From VRUE01 sp963728835 (GTDB taxonomy: Bacteria; Actinomycetota; Thermoleophilia; Solirubrobacterales; 70-9): 64,000 nt of DNA. The notes below the pieces were generated by a model. That model searched no databases. It was not told the origin of the DNA and saw only the letters and a list, made by a program, of their open reading frames with translations. Each line of letters opens with the position of its first letter. The stretch's first letter is position 1. The stretch lies in assembly GCA_963728835.1 (NCBI GenBank), contig CAVSKZ010000002.1:434001-498000 (forward strand), read 5' to 3'. The translations under genes and the position numbers were made by a program. Shown here one piece after another: positions 1 to 8,221 of this stretch.

Positions 1-397
1 CGGAGAGCAGCACCCGGCCCAGCACGTAGAGAACGCTGCCGGGCACGTAGCGGGCCAGCAGCGGCTGCCCCCAGGCGACCTGCGCCCGCCTGACCCCAAG
101 CCGGTAGCCGAGGAAGCGCAGGATCAGGTCCCAGCCGAGCGCGTTGAGCGCGTAGAAGGTCGGCAGGACCACGAAAGCCGGGATCAGCCAAAGGACGTGG
201 AAGTGGACGCCCTCGTCCTTGATTTCGGCCCACTGATTGACGACGGTGAGGACGAGAAAGCCGAAGACGAGGACGGCGATGCCGAGCTGGATCGCGAGCC
301 GGACCCGTTTGCTGCGAGGCGGGCGTGTGCCGATCTTGGACCCGGCCTCGCCGATGCGGTGTAGAAGGGGCTGGCGGCGCTCCACGTCGCCTCGCAC
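1..397 (-). CDS. Flippase-like membrane protein (UPF0104/YbhN type), 5' part only
   Basis: A frame of about 132 residues begins at a GTG at 397 and runs leftwards off the window without a stop. After a basic N-terminus there are hydrophobic spans at about residues 33-55 and 67-88, then ARYVPGSVLYVLGR at about 115-128. That motif is typical of the loop in the lysylphosphatidylglycerol-synthase transmembrane/flippase-like family, whose members are thought to move polyprenyl- or lipid-linked molecules across the inner membrane. The gene is divergent from thiL with 32 bp between the starts. The family call rests on the N-terminal third only, so the substrate cannot be inferred. Confidence 0.6.
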   Translation of the reverse strand, partial: MRGDVERRQPLLHRIGEAGSKIGTRPPRSKRVRLAIQLGIAVLVFGFLVLTVVNQWAEIKDEGVHFHVLWLIPAFVVLPTFYALNALGWDLILRFLGYRLGVRRAQVAWGQPLLARYVPGSVLYVLGRVLLS

Positions 398-429
398 CTT
401 AGTGGCGGCGTAAACGGGACAATGGCTCG

Positions 430-1404
430 ATGGGCGAGTTCGAGTTGCTCGCACGAATCAGGGAGCGGCTTCCGGCCGCGGGGCCCCGCGTCCACCTCGC
501 CAGCGGCGATGACAGCGCGGTCACCCTTCCCGGCGGGGCCACCGCAACCTCAGTCGACGCCGTCGTCGAGGGCGTTCATTTCCGCCGCGAGCACGCGACC
601 CTCGCCCAGATCGGCCACAAGGCGCTCGCCACTGCGCTCTCGGACCTGGCGGCGATGGGGGCCGAGCCGGGCGAGTCCTATGTCGTGCTCGGCCTTCCCA
701 CCGATCTCGACGAGGACGGCTGCATCGAGCTCCTCGACGGCATCCTCGGCCTTGCCGCCGCCACCGGGACGAGCCTTGCCGGGGGCGACGTCACCCGTGC
801 CGGAGAGCTCTTCCTGGCGGTCACCGTCGTCGGTCACGCCAAGACGCCGGCCTCGTTCGTCAGCCGCACCGGTGCAAAACCCGGTGACGCGCTCGTCCTC
901 ACCGGCGAGATCGGAGGCGCGGCCGGCGGTCTGGCGCTGCTCGAGAACCCGGGCTTGGAGGCGCAGATCCCCGCTGCGGCGGCGCTGCGCGCGCGTCAGC
1001 TCGAACCCCAGCCGCGCCTCGGCGCCGGTCGCGCGCTGGCGCAGGCGGGCGCGACGGCGATGATCGACCTCAGCGACGGGCTGGGAGGCGATGCCCGGCA
1101 CCTCGCCGAGCGCAGCGGCGTCGGCCTCCGAATCGACGGCGGGGCGATCCCGTTCGCGCCGGGGAGCCAGGATTCGATGGTGGCCGCGGGAAGAGACCCG
1201 TGGGAGCTGCTCGGCGGCGGCGAGGACTACGAGCTGCTGGCCAGCCTTCCGCCCGAGCAGCTCGAGGCGGCAACCGAGGCGGTTCGCGTCACGGAGGGGG
1301 CCGCGCTGACGAAGATCGGCGAGGTCCTGGCCGGATCCGGGGTCGAGATCAGGCTGCCCGGCGGCCGGCATGTGGAGCCGGGCGGATTCGACCAGCTTGC
1401 ATGA
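430..1404 (+). CDS. thiL: Thiamine-monophosphate kinase
   Basis: ThiL phosphorylates thiamine monophosphate to thiamine diphosphate with ATP, the last step of cofactor synthesis. The 324-residue product has the family's usual length and motifs in order: GDDSAVT near residue 26, DAVVEGVHF near 44, the metal-binding GGDVTR near 118, TGEIGGAAGG near 156, IDLSDGLGGDARHLA near 215 and GGGEDYELL near 262. A second ATG lies in another frame at 422; the 430 start gives the family N-terminus (GEFELLARI). It stands alone, with no other thi genes visible. Its 3' end overlaps a small leftward gene by 56 bp. Confidence 0.95.
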   Translation: MGEFELLARIRERLPAAGPRVHLASGDDSAVTLPGGATATSVDAVVEGVHFRREHATLAQIGHKALATALSDLAAMGAEPGESYVVLGLPTDLDEDGCIELLDGILGLAAATGTSLAGGDVTRAGELFLAVTVVGHAKTPASFVSRTGAKPGDALVLTGEIGGAAGGLALLENPGLEAQIPAAAALRARQLEPQPRLGAGRALAQAGATAMIDLSDGLGGDARHLAERSGVGLRIDGGAIPFAPGSQDSMVAAGRDPWELLGGGEDYELLASLPPEQLEAATEAVRVTEGAALTKIGEVLAGSGVEIRLPGGRHVEPGGFDQLA

Positions 1405-1537
1405 AGCTGTCGCTGGTGAGCAGCTCTCGCACACTGCGTCGCTGCAGCATCGCGTCGGCGATCAGTGCCGGCTCGGGCTTGTAGTGGCCGGTCTCGACCA
1501 GGCTCTTCAGCTGTCGGGGCTGCATCCTGCGCTTCAT
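1349..1537 (-). CDS. FlgM-like small protein
   Basis: A 62-residue frame whose first half contains KSLVETGHYKPEPALIADAM followed by an LQRRSVRELL helix. This resembles the C-terminal conserved segment of the FlgM anti-sigma-28 family (pattern: helix, SGxYxxDxxxIAxxLL). It starts at ATG 1537, with another ATG at 1525, and its last third runs antisense over the end of thiL. The gene is divergent from the response regulator at 1614, so both may share the 1538-1613 control region. No flagellar genes are visible, so a flagellar role is not implied. It could be a stand-alone regulator of another sigma factor, or a chance frame. Confidence 0.45.
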   Translation of the reverse strand: MKRRMQPRQLKSLVETGHYKPEPALIADAMLQRRSVRELLTSDSFMQAGRIRPAPHAGRRAA

Positions 1538-1561
1538 ATCGGCTTTCTACCCAGCAACCTT

Positions 1562-1574
1562 AGTACTTGGTACT
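1562..1574. promoter_or_regulatory. Palindrome in divergent promoter region (candidate operator)
   Basis: AGTAC, three bases, GTACT form a perfect 13-bp dyad between the divergent FlgM-like gene and the response regulator start at 1614. Its position fits an operator used by the adjacent OmpR-type regulator or by another factor. There is no experimental or comparative support. Confidence 0.3.
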
Positions 1575-1613
1575 CACACATCTGTCCAACTCCGCCAGAG
1601 ATACGCTTTGTCC

Positions 1614-2309
1614 ATGCCCAACGGATCGACGCGCATCCTCCTCGTCGACGACGAGCAGTCGATTCAGACCCTGCTCAGCTATCCCCTGCGCAAGGACGGC
1701 TACCACGTCACCTCCGCCCAGGACGGCCGCGAAGCTCTCCAGCGCTTCGAGGAAGGGCGCTTCGACCTCGTCATCCTCGACCTGATGCTGCCCAAGCTCG
1801 ACGGCGTCGAAGTCTGCCGCGAACTGCGCTCCCGCAGCCAGGTCCCGATCATCATGCTGACCGCGAAGGGAAGCGAGACCGACAAGGTCGCCGGCCTGGA
1901 GGTCGGCGCCGACGACTACATCACCAAGCCGTTCTCGATGCGCGAGTTCCGCAGCCGGGTAAAGGCTGCGCTGCGCCGCTCGCGCATGGCGGGCAAGCCC
2001 CCCGAGGAAGAGGAGATCGACCACGGCGAGCTGAAGATCGACTTCGGGCGCCGCATGGTCACCCTGCGCGAGGAGGAGATCCGCGTCACCTACGTCGAGT
2101 TCGAGATCCTCGGCGCGCTGGCTCGCTCGCCCGGCCGCGTGCTCAGCCGCGAGACGCTGCTGGAGCACGTCTGGGGCGACTCCGAGTACCGCGACCCGCG
2201 CACGGTCGACGTCCACATCCGCCACCTGCGCGAGAAGCTCGAGAGCGACCCCAAGGAGCCTGAGTTCCTCTTCACGGTGCGCGGCGTCGGCTACCGGTTC
2301 AAGGAGTAA
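1614..2309 (+). CDS. OmpR/PhoB-family response regulator
   Basis: A DNA-binding response regulator of 231 residues. The N-terminal receiver domain has acidic pocket residues in LLVDDEQ (about 9-15), the phospho-acceptor aspartate in VILDLMLP (about D56) and the conserved lysine in YITKPF. The C-terminal winged-helix domain (about residues 130-229) ends with the typical VDVHIRHLREKLE and VRGVGYRF segments. An upstream in-frame TTG at 1608 would add only two residues; ATG 1614 is preferred. The histidine kinase gene begins 6 bp after the stop and an HtrA-type protease follows, so the three probably form an envelope-stress operon. Confidence 0.93.
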   Translation: MPNGSTRILLVDDEQSIQTLLSYPLRKDGYHVTSAQDGREALQRFEEGRFDLVILDLMLPKLDGVEVCRELRSRSQVPIIMLTAKGSETDKVAGLEVGADDYITKPFSMREFRSRVKAALRRSRMAGKPPEEEEIDHGELKIDFGRRMVTLREEEIRVTYVEFEILGALARSPGRVLSRETLLEHVWGDSEYRDPRTVDVHIRHLREKLESDPKEPEFLFTVRGVGYRFKE

Positions 2310-2315
2310 GCACCC

Positions 2316-3387
2316 ATGCCGCGGTTCAGGCCGTCCAACCTCGGCAACCGGATCACCGTGACGGCGGTGGCGATCGCGGTGGGCACGGTCCTGGTCGTCT
2401 ACGTCTACACCGTCGCCGTCGGCGGCGCCGCCAGCGGCCTTGGGGCCGTCAAAGCCCAGATCTTCGTCGGCGGGCTGATCGCGATCGTCGCCACGCTGGG
2501 CGTCGGGATCTACTTCGCTCGGGTGGCGGCCGGCAGCATCCGCAACCTCCAGGAGGCTGCGCGCAAGGTCGCCGACGGCAACTTCGAGACGCCGATCCCG
2601 ATCTCCTCGGCCGGACGGCTCGGACGAGCTCGCCCGCACCTTCAACGAGATGCAGCGCCGGCTCGCCGAGCTCGACAGCGCTCGCAAGCAGTTCATCGCC
2701 AACGCCTCGCACGAGCTGCGCACCCCCATCTTCAGCCTCGGCGGCTTCGTCGAGCTGCTCGAGGAAGAGGACCCAAGCCCCGAGGAGCAGGCGGAGTTCG
2801 TGCGAACGATGCGCCAGCAGATCGAGCGGCTGACCAAGCTGACCGCCGACCTGCTCGACCTCTCCCAGCTCGACGCCGGCGCCGTCGCGATCAAGAGCGG
2901 CGACGTGGACCTCGGCACGATCGCCCGCGAAGTGGCGCGTGAGATCGGCCCGCGTGCCGACCGTCACGGATCGCGGCTGGAGCTGCGCACCCCCGCCATC
3001 CCGGTCATCGCCAGCGCCGACCCCGATCGGGTGCGACAGGTGATCCGTATCCTCCTCGACAACGCCCTCACCCACACGCCCGAGGGGACCAAGGTGACCG
3101 TGACCACCTACTCCGCCAATCGCCGCGCCGAGCTGACCGTCTCCGACGACGGGCCGGGCATTCCGCGCAGTGTGCAGAGCCGCATCTTCGAGCGCTTCTA
3201 CACCGCGGACTCGGCCGGCGGATCGGGTCTGGGCCTGGCAATCGCCCGCGAGCTGGCGCAGCGGATGCAGGGCCGCGTCGGGATCGCCTCCAGCAAGCGC
3301 TTCACCGCCTTCACGCTCGACCTGCCCCAATCGCGCACGACGGCGGTCCCGCCCAGCCCAAGCGTCACCGCCAGGGCAGCCGCGTGA
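2316..3387 (+). CDS. Sensor histidine kinase (HAMP-HisKA-HATPase), frame broken once
   Basis: Membrane sensor kinase partnering the preceding response regulator. It has two hydrophobic segments (about residues 14-35 and 48-70), a HAMP linker, a HisKA domain with the phospho-acceptor H-box FIANASHELRTPIFSL, and an HATPase domain with LLDNALTH (N box), DDGPGIP (G1) and GSGLGLAIA (G2). The frame changes near 2620 inside the HAMP domain. Removing one G in GCCGGACGG joins both halves into 356 residues, so this is probably a sequence error. The extracytoplasmic loop is very short, suggesting sensing in or near the membrane. The stop overlaps the protease start as GTGA. Confidence 0.88.
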
Positions 3388-4514
3388 GCGGCGCCTCCAG
3401 GCTTGCGGCGCCGCTCGTGCTGGCGCTGATGCTCTCCGGGTGCGGCGGCTCGGAGGACGTGGAGGTCTCGGGGGTTCGCCAGAAGACCGTGACCGAGCGG
3501 CAGGTCGCGGTGCAGGCCGCCGTGCGCGGCTTCGACGCCGTCGAGGTCTTCCGCGAGGCGTCCCCCGGGGTGGTCACGATCCGCTCGGTCTTCGGCGGCG
3601 GCAGGGGCGCGGCGGAGGGTTCGGGCTTCGTCCTCGACGACAGCGGCCGAATCGTCACCAACGCCCACGTCGTCACCGACGAATCCGGGGGCGAGCGCGA
3701 GGCGGCCCAGGCCGTCTACGTCGAGTTCCCGGATCGCAACGTCGTGCCGGCGGAGATCGTCGGCTTCGACCCCTTTGCCGACGTCGCCCTGCTCTCGGTC
3801 GAGCCCGGCGGCTTCGCCCTGCATCCGCTCGAGCTCGGCGACGACGCGGGCCTCGTCGTCGGGCAGCCGGTGGCGGCCATCGGCAGCCCCTTCGGCGAGC
3901 GCCAGTCCCTCTCGGTCGGGGTCGTATCGGCGACCGACCGCTCGGTCGAATCCCTGACCAAGTTCCAGATCGAGGGGGCGATCCAGACCGACGCCTCGAT
4001 CAACCCCGGCAACTCGGGCGGCCCGCTGCTCGACGCCGGCGGCCGGGTGATCGGCATCAACCAGCAGATCGAGACCGAATCCGGCGCCAACGACGGGGTC
4101 GGTTTCGCCGTGCCGATCTCGACCGTCAAGCGCTCCATCGCCCAGCTCGAGGAGGACGGCAAGGCCGAGTACGCCTACCTCGGCGTCTCCACCCAGGCGC
4201 TCTACCCGCAGCTGGCGCGCAGGCTCGGCCTCGACACCGGCTACGGAGGGCTGCTCGACGAAGTCGTTCCCGGGGCGCCCGCCGACGACGCCGGCCTGGA
4301 GGGGGGAAAGGACCGCGTCCGCTTCCAGGCGGCCGCCTACCGCGCGGGCGGCGACGTGATCCTCTCCTTCGAGGACCACCCGGTCACCGGCCCCGAAGAC
4401 CTCGCCCGCCTCGTCTCCGCTTTCGAGCCCGGCGAGGAAGTGGAGCTCCTCGTCCTCCACGACGGCGAGCGGGAAACGGTCGCCGTCACGCTCGGCAGCC
4501 GCCCGGGCGGCTGA
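3384..4514 (+). CDS. HtrA/DegP-like serine protease lipoprotein with PDZ domain
   Basis: Cell-surface quality-control protease. A lipoprotein signal ends at LMLSGC (Cys20). The trypsin-like domain carries a complete triad: His95 in VTNAHVV, Asp133 in FADVALL and Ser211 in GNSGGPLL. A single PDZ domain occupies about residues 265-376. A short insertion (DRVRFQAAAY) lies within the PDZ domain. The GTG start at 3384 overlaps the kinase stop, implying translational coupling, so its level is probably set by the two-component system. At 376 residues it is normal for single-PDZ actinobacterial HtrA proteins. Confidence 0.92.
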   Translation: MSGASRLAAPLVLALMLSGCGGSEDVEVSGVRQKTVTERQVAVQAAVRGFDAVEVFREASPGVVTIRSVFGGGRGAAEGSGFVLDDSGRIVTNAHVVTDESGGEREAAQAVYVEFPDRNVVPAEIVGFDPFADVALLSVEPGGFALHPLELGDDAGLVVGQPVAAIGSPFGERQSLSVGVVSATDRSVESLTKFQIEGAIQTDASINPGNSGGPLLDAGGRVIGINQQIETESGANDGVGFAVPISTVKRSIAQLEEDGKAEYAYLGVSTQALYPQLARRLGLDTGYGGLLDEVVPGAPADDAGLEGGKDRVRFQAAAYRAGGDVILSFEDHPVTGPEDLARLVSAFEPGEEVELLVLHDGERETVAVTLGSRPGG

Positions 4515-4549
4515 GCGACACCGTCGCCCCGCTGCTGTAGAACTCGCGG

Positions 4550-5788
4550 ATGCTCCAGGAAGTCTCCCTCGGCAACAAGTCCCTCGCCGACTACACCCAC
4601 ATCGCCGGCAAGGAGACGATCGAGCGCATCCGCGAGCTGGCGGAGCCGATGAAGGGCCATCGCGTGCTGCACGTCAGCGCCACCGCCTTCGGAGGCGGCG
4701 TCTCGGAGATCCTCTACACGATCGTGCCGCTCATGCGCGACGTCGGCATCGACGCCCACTGGCACGTGATCTTCGGCAAAGAGGAGTTCTACAACGCGAC
4801 CAAGCTCCTCCATAACTCGCTGCAGGGCGCCGAGGAGACACTGAGTGACGAAGAATGGGCGCTGTTCGACGAGATCAACGCGATCAACGCCGAGGGCCTG
4901 CAGGGTGAGTGGGACACGATCATCGTCCACGACCCGCAGCCGATCGGCCTGAAGCGGGGCGCCGGGGAGAAGAGCCGCAACTGGATCTGGCGCTGCCACA
5001 TCGACCTCTCCGAGCCCAACCCGGAGCCGATAGCCCGCCTGCTGCCGATGATCGAGGAATACGACGCGACGGTCTGGCACCTGCCCGCCTACGTGCCCAA
5101 GGGGGTCAACGGCCACAACGGGGTGAAGATCATCCCGCCGGCGATCGACCCGCTCTCGCCGAAGAACATGGCCTTCTCGCCCGACGACGCCGCCTTCGTC
5201 TGCCGCCAGTTCGGAATCGACGTGGACCGGCCGCTGCTGACCCAGGTCTCCCGCTTCGACCCCTGGAAGGACCCGATGGGCGTGATCGACGCCTACCGCG
5301 TCGTCCACGAGCAGATGCCCGACGTGCAGCTCGCGCTGGTCGGCTCGATGGCGACCGACGACCCCGAGGGCTGGGAGTTCTTCCAGCACACCTTCGAGTA
5401 CGCCGACGGCGACGACGACATCAAGATCCTCAACAACCTCAACAACGTCGGGGCGATCGAGGTCAACGCCTTCCAGTCGCAGTCCGACGTCTGCCTGCAG
5501 AAGTCGATCCGCGAGGGCTTCGGCCTGACCGTTACCGAGGCGCTCTGGAAGGGGCGCCCCACCGTCGCCGGAAACGTCGGCGGCATTCCGCTGCAGATCA
5601 CCGACGGCGAGAGCGGCTTCCTGGTCGACTCTCCCGAGGAGTGCGCGCAGCGCTGCCTCGAGATCCTCGCCGACCCGGAGCTGGGCAAGCGCCTCGGCCG
5701 CGCCGGCAAGGAACACGCCCGCCAGGAGTTCCTCTCGCCGCGCCTGCTGCGCGACTGGATGCAGTTGCTGTCGGAGCTGGGCACCTAG
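4550..5788 (+). CDS. treT: Trehalose synthase TreT-type glycosyltransferase (GT4)
   Basis: TreT joins NDP-glucose and glucose to make trehalose, reversibly. The 412-residue protein begins with the TreT signature (HVSATAFGGGVSEILYTIVP) and ends in a GT4 Rossmann half with SRFDPWKDP, KSIREGFGLTVTEALWKGRP (retaining EX7E motif) and GNVGGIPLQI. It is intact. An OtsA-type T6P synthase is encoded convergently 400 bp downstream, suggesting trehalose is an important compatible solute here. An inverted repeat begins at its stop codon. GT4 enzymes with related acceptors are hard to separate by eye, but the N-terminal signature favours TreT. Confidence 0.85.
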   Translation: MLQEVSLGNKSLADYTHIAGKETIERIRELAEPMKGHRVLHVSATAFGGGVSEILYTIVPLMRDVGIDAHWHVIFGKEEFYNATKLLHNSLQGAEETLSDEEWALFDEINAINAEGLQGEWDTIIVHDPQPIGLKRGAGEKSRNWIWRCHIDLSEPNPEPIARLLPMIEEYDATVWHLPAYVPKGVNGHNGVKIIPPAIDPLSPKNMAFSPDDAAFVCRQFGIDVDRPLLTQVSRFDPWKDPMGVIDAYRVVHEQMPDVQLALVGSMATDDPEGWEFFQHTFEYADGDDDIKILNNLNNVGAIEVNAFQSQSDVCLQKSIREGFGLTVTEALWKGRPTVAGNVGGIPLQITDGESGFLVDSPEECAQRCLEILADPELGKRLGRAGKEHARQEFLSPRLLRDWMQLLSELGT

Positions 5789-5887
5789 ACGGGTCGGGTT
5801 GTCGGTGGGGTGGTGGGTGCCCCTCCCCAAAACGCTCGGCAGGAGCCTCGCTGGAGTGTTTTGGGGAGGGGCACCCGCCACCCGTCT
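5788..5887. repeat. Inverted-repeat element D1 (hairpin after treT)
   Basis: Arms at 5815-5837 and 5854-5876 match at 22 of 23 positions around a 16-base loop, and an outer pair (AGACGGGT at 5788-5795, ACCCGTCT at 5880-5887) encloses them. It starts at the treT stop codon. With element C1 it fills most of the 397-bp gap 5789-6185 between the convergent treT and otsA genes. There is no T-tract, so it could be a factor-assisted terminator, an mRNA 3'-end stabiliser or an interspersed repeat. Confidence 0.75.
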
Positions 5888-6017
5888 CGAGAGCACACAA
5901 GGTTCAGAAGCTCCACGACTCGAGGCGGCGTCTCGGCAGCCCCAAGCTCACTAAAAAAGCTTGTGAACCCTGGCACCGGCTTCGCCGCCCTGGACGTCAT
6001 TCGGTGACGTGTGGAGA

Positions 6018-6156
6018 GGAGCCTGGCCGTCCTCCAGGCGAATGTCGCGAAGCGGCGGAAATGCAATCCGGTGATTGCGCGGCCGTCTAGGCCGCGCTCC
6101 TGGTTGCACCGCGCTTACGCGCGGTGCTCAATTCGACTGGAGGACGGCCAGGCTCC
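6018..6156. repeat. Inverted-repeat element C1
   Basis: Arms at 6018-6035 and 6139-6156 (ggagcctggccgtcctcc) match perfectly; the next eight bases pair at seven positions. The interior contains TCGCGAAGCGGC, GGTGATT and GGTTGCACCGC followed by GCGGTGC. The same words occur in the same order inside element C2 (57382-57516), whose arms are unrelated. It lies 29 bp beyond the otsA stop. The rest of gap 5789-6185 shows no coding potential. Confidence 0.75.
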
Positions 6157-6185
6157 CCCTACCCACCCCACCCGAACGACTGACT

Positions 6186-7694
6186 TCATGAAGCAGGTGT
6201 CTCTACCGAGCGCTCGCGCAGCTCGGCGATGTCGGCTAGCTGATCGTCGACCCAGTCGCCCGGGTTGCGGGAGAAGACGAGCTCCTTGAGGCGCTGGGCG
6301 CGGAGGCGGCGCTCCTCCGGGTCCATCGTCAGCGCCCGGTAGATCGCGTCGGCCTGCTCTTGGATGTCGAAGGGGTTGACCGAGAGCACGCAGTCGGCGA
6401 GCTCCTCGTGGGAGCCGGTGTTCTCGGAGAGCATCAGCACTCCGTCGCGGGTGTTCACGGCCGGCGCCTCCTTGGCGACCAGGTTCATCCCGTCGAAGAG
6501 CGAGTTGACCATCAGCAGGTCGAAGTGCTTGTAGCGGGCGACCGCGTCGGGGAAGTTCTCGTAGATCTTGAGGTCGATCGGCATCCAGTCGGTGGTGCCA
6601 TGGCGGTGGTTGACGACCGCGACCAGCGCCTCGATTCGCTCCAGGTACTCGGCGTACTCGGGCACGTCCTGGCGGGAGGGCTGCAGGTGGGCGATGAAGG
6701 TCACCTGTTCGCGGAACTCTGGGTGCTGGCTGAGAAAGGTGTCGAAGGCGGTGAAGCCGCGCAGCACGTTCTTGGAGAGGTCGGCCCGGTCGACGCGGAT
6801 GATCAGGTGCTTGCGGCGACGTTCCAGCACCTCGCGCTCGGCGTTGGCGACCTCGGGCGACTCGGACACCCGGCGCAACCGCTCAGCGTCGATCGAGAGC
6901 GGGTAGGCGCGGGCGGCGGTCTGACCGCCGGCATGGCGTACGAGCCCCAGGTCGTAGTCGACGTCGGCCTCGAGCAGTTCGTCGCAGCAGCGCAGGAAGT
7001 TGATGCAGTAGTGGCCGGTGTGGAAGCCGATGATGTCGTTGGCGAGCATGCCGCGGAAGAGCGCCTCGCGGATCCGGCCCGGCAGGATCCGCCAGCTGTC
7101 GGGCTGGGACCATGGGATGTGGACGAAGTGGTGGAGGAAGGCGTCGGGGCGCTCGGCGCGGATCATCGCCGGCGCTGTGTAGAGGTGGTAGTCGTGCAGC
7201 ATCACCAGCGGCCGCTCGCGGCCCTCGATCTGGCCCAGCACGGCAGTCGCGATGTCCCGGTTGACCGCCTGGTAGCCGAGGTCCCAGGCGTCGAGCTCCT
7301 CCTGGCGGATGTCCGGCGCGTTGGAGAGGTCCCAGAGGTAGTGCTGGATGAACCAGAGGATCGGGTTGGCGATCACGTTGTAGAAGCGGTCGTAAGCCTC
7401 GGCGTCGCTCTCGACCAGCAGCACGCGGTAGTCGATGCCGCCGATCGAGAGCTCGACGGGACCGCCGCGTTCCTCGGAGACGGCCACGTCCTCGTCGGTC
7501 ATCGCAGAGGCGATCCAGAGTGCGTCGCGGTGGGAGACCAGGCCGGACAGCGCCGTGACCAGCCCGCCGCCGCCGCGGCGCACGGTGCGCTCCCCCCGCT
7601 CGTCGAGCTCGAACTGGGCCGGGCCCCGGTTGGAGACGATTATCAGCGGGTCGCCGTCGGCCACGTTGTCCACCCTACCCCGAGGCGAGGCCAC
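6186..7694 (-). CDS. otsA: Trehalose-6-phosphate synthase (GT20)
   Basis: Transfers glucose from a nucleotide sugar to glucose-6-phosphate, giving trehalose-6-phosphate. The 502-residue protein shows GT20 hallmarks: VSNRGP and GGGGLVTAL at the N-terminus, MLHDYHLY, FVHIPWSQPDSWRILPGR, GFHTGHYCINFL, RVDRADLSKNVLRG and LMVNSLFDGMNLVAKEAPA. It is intact and convergent with treT. No T6P phosphatase (OtsB) is fused to it or adjacent. A small proline-rich protein gene ends 4 bp upstream on the same strand. A related GT20 specificity, such as glucosylglycerol-phosphate synthase, is possible. Confidence 0.92.
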   Translation of the reverse strand: MASPRGRVDNVADGDPLIIVSNRGPAQFELDERGERTVRRGGGGLVTALSGLVSHRDALWIASAMTDEDVAVSEERGGPVELSIGGIDYRVLLVESDAEAYDRFYNVIANPILWFIQHYLWDLSNAPDIRQEELDAWDLGYQAVNRDIATAVLGQIEGRERPLVMLHDYHLYTAPAMIRAERPDAFLHHFVHIPWSQPDSWRILPGRIREALFRGMLANDIIGFHTGHYCINFLRCCDELLEADVDYDLGLVRHAGGQTAARAYPLSIDAERLRRVSESPEVANAEREVLERRRKHLIIRVDRADLSKNVLRGFTAFDTFLSQHPEFREQVTFIAHLQPSRQDVPEYAEYLERIEALVAVVNHRHGTTDWMPIDLKIYENFPDAVARYKHFDLLMVNSLFDGMNLVAKEAPAVNTRDGVLMLSENTGSHEELADCVLSVNPFDIQEQADAIYRALTMDPEERRLRAQRLKELVFSRNPGDWVDDQLADIAELRERSVETPAS

Positions 7695-7698
7695 TCAG

Positions 7699-8145
7699 TC
7701 AATGCGGCGCAAACTCCACTGAGCCGTCGTCTGGTGCGGCGGGTGGGGGTGGCGACGAAACCTGAGGTGGTGCTGGCGGGACCGGCAAAGGCTGGGCCGT
7801 ACTGGCGGGCGGGTCCTGTCGCGGGGTGGGGGTCCTCGGCTTGCGCTTCGCGCTGCTTCGGGCAGAGGGATGGTGCGTAATTGATTTCGAAGACCCGCCC
7901 TCAGCAGCCTTCGCGCGGCGCCGAGGACCCCCACCCCGCGCCACCCGCCCGAGGTGCGGTCGAGCTTGGGGCGGGTCAGGCAGGATCGGCGCTGTCTCCG
8001 CGGCCCGCGGCAGGCCTACGTCTGGAGGGAGCTTGGGTGGTTCGGAGGGCCTCAAGATCTCGGGGCCGATTCGAAGAACCACAAGCAAGAGAGCAAAAGC
8101 AAGCGCGCCTGCCCAGGCCTGCGACCAGCGGATTCGAAGCTTCAT
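7699..8145 (-). CDS. Putative single-pass, proline-rich protein carrying repeat A1
   Basis: A 148-residue frame with a basic N-terminus and one hydrophobic segment (about residues 10-29, WAGALAFALLLVVLRIG), then a low-complexity tail rich in Pro, Ala and Arg. Residues about 66-113 are encoded by inverted-repeat element A1, so a third of the protein derives from a repeat. The stop is 4 bp before the otsA start, suggesting co-transcription. No family is recognised. The N-terminal membrane anchor favours a real gene, but the tail could simply be read-through of repeat DNA. Confidence 0.4.
   Translation of the reverse strand: MKLRIRWSQAWAGALAFALLLVVLRIGPEILRPSEPPKLPPDVGLPRAAETAPILPDPPQARPHLGRVARGGGPRRRAKAAEGGSSKSITHHPSARSSAKRKPRTPTPRQDPPASTAQPLPVPPAPPQVSSPPPPAAPDDGSVEFAPH
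7807..7951. repeat. Inverted-repeat element A1 (inside a coding frame)
   Basis: A perfect 19-bp stem (7821-7839 with 7921-7939) is framed by the family-A ends: GGGCGGGTCCTGTC on the left and GCCACCCGCCC on the right. The same ends occur at A2-A5 with different stems. It lies inside the proline-rich frame 7699-8145 and contributes Arg/Pro-rich codons. Confidence 0.75.
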
Positions 8146-8200
8146 GGCTTCCCAAGGACTGACAGCGATGGGGTTCTCCCCCCGGCAGGTACCCCATCGC

Positions 8201-8221
8201 TATAGTCCCTCGCCGCTTTTG
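8201..8221 (+). promoter_or_regulatory. Candidate -10 box and short leader for rpsF
   Basis: TATAGT at 8201-8206 resembles a -10 element and is followed 12 bases later by the TTG start of rpsF (8219). No Shine-Dalgarno is visible and no clear -35 was found. Transcription from this box would give a nearly leaderless mRNA, which is common in actinobacteria. Confidence 0.35.

Noticed and set aside
5788..5887. Repeats as a CRISPR array or insertion sequences
   Set aside because: Elements are single or widely spaced, palindromic, 72-169 bp long, with no regular spacers, no cas genes and no transposase frame inside.
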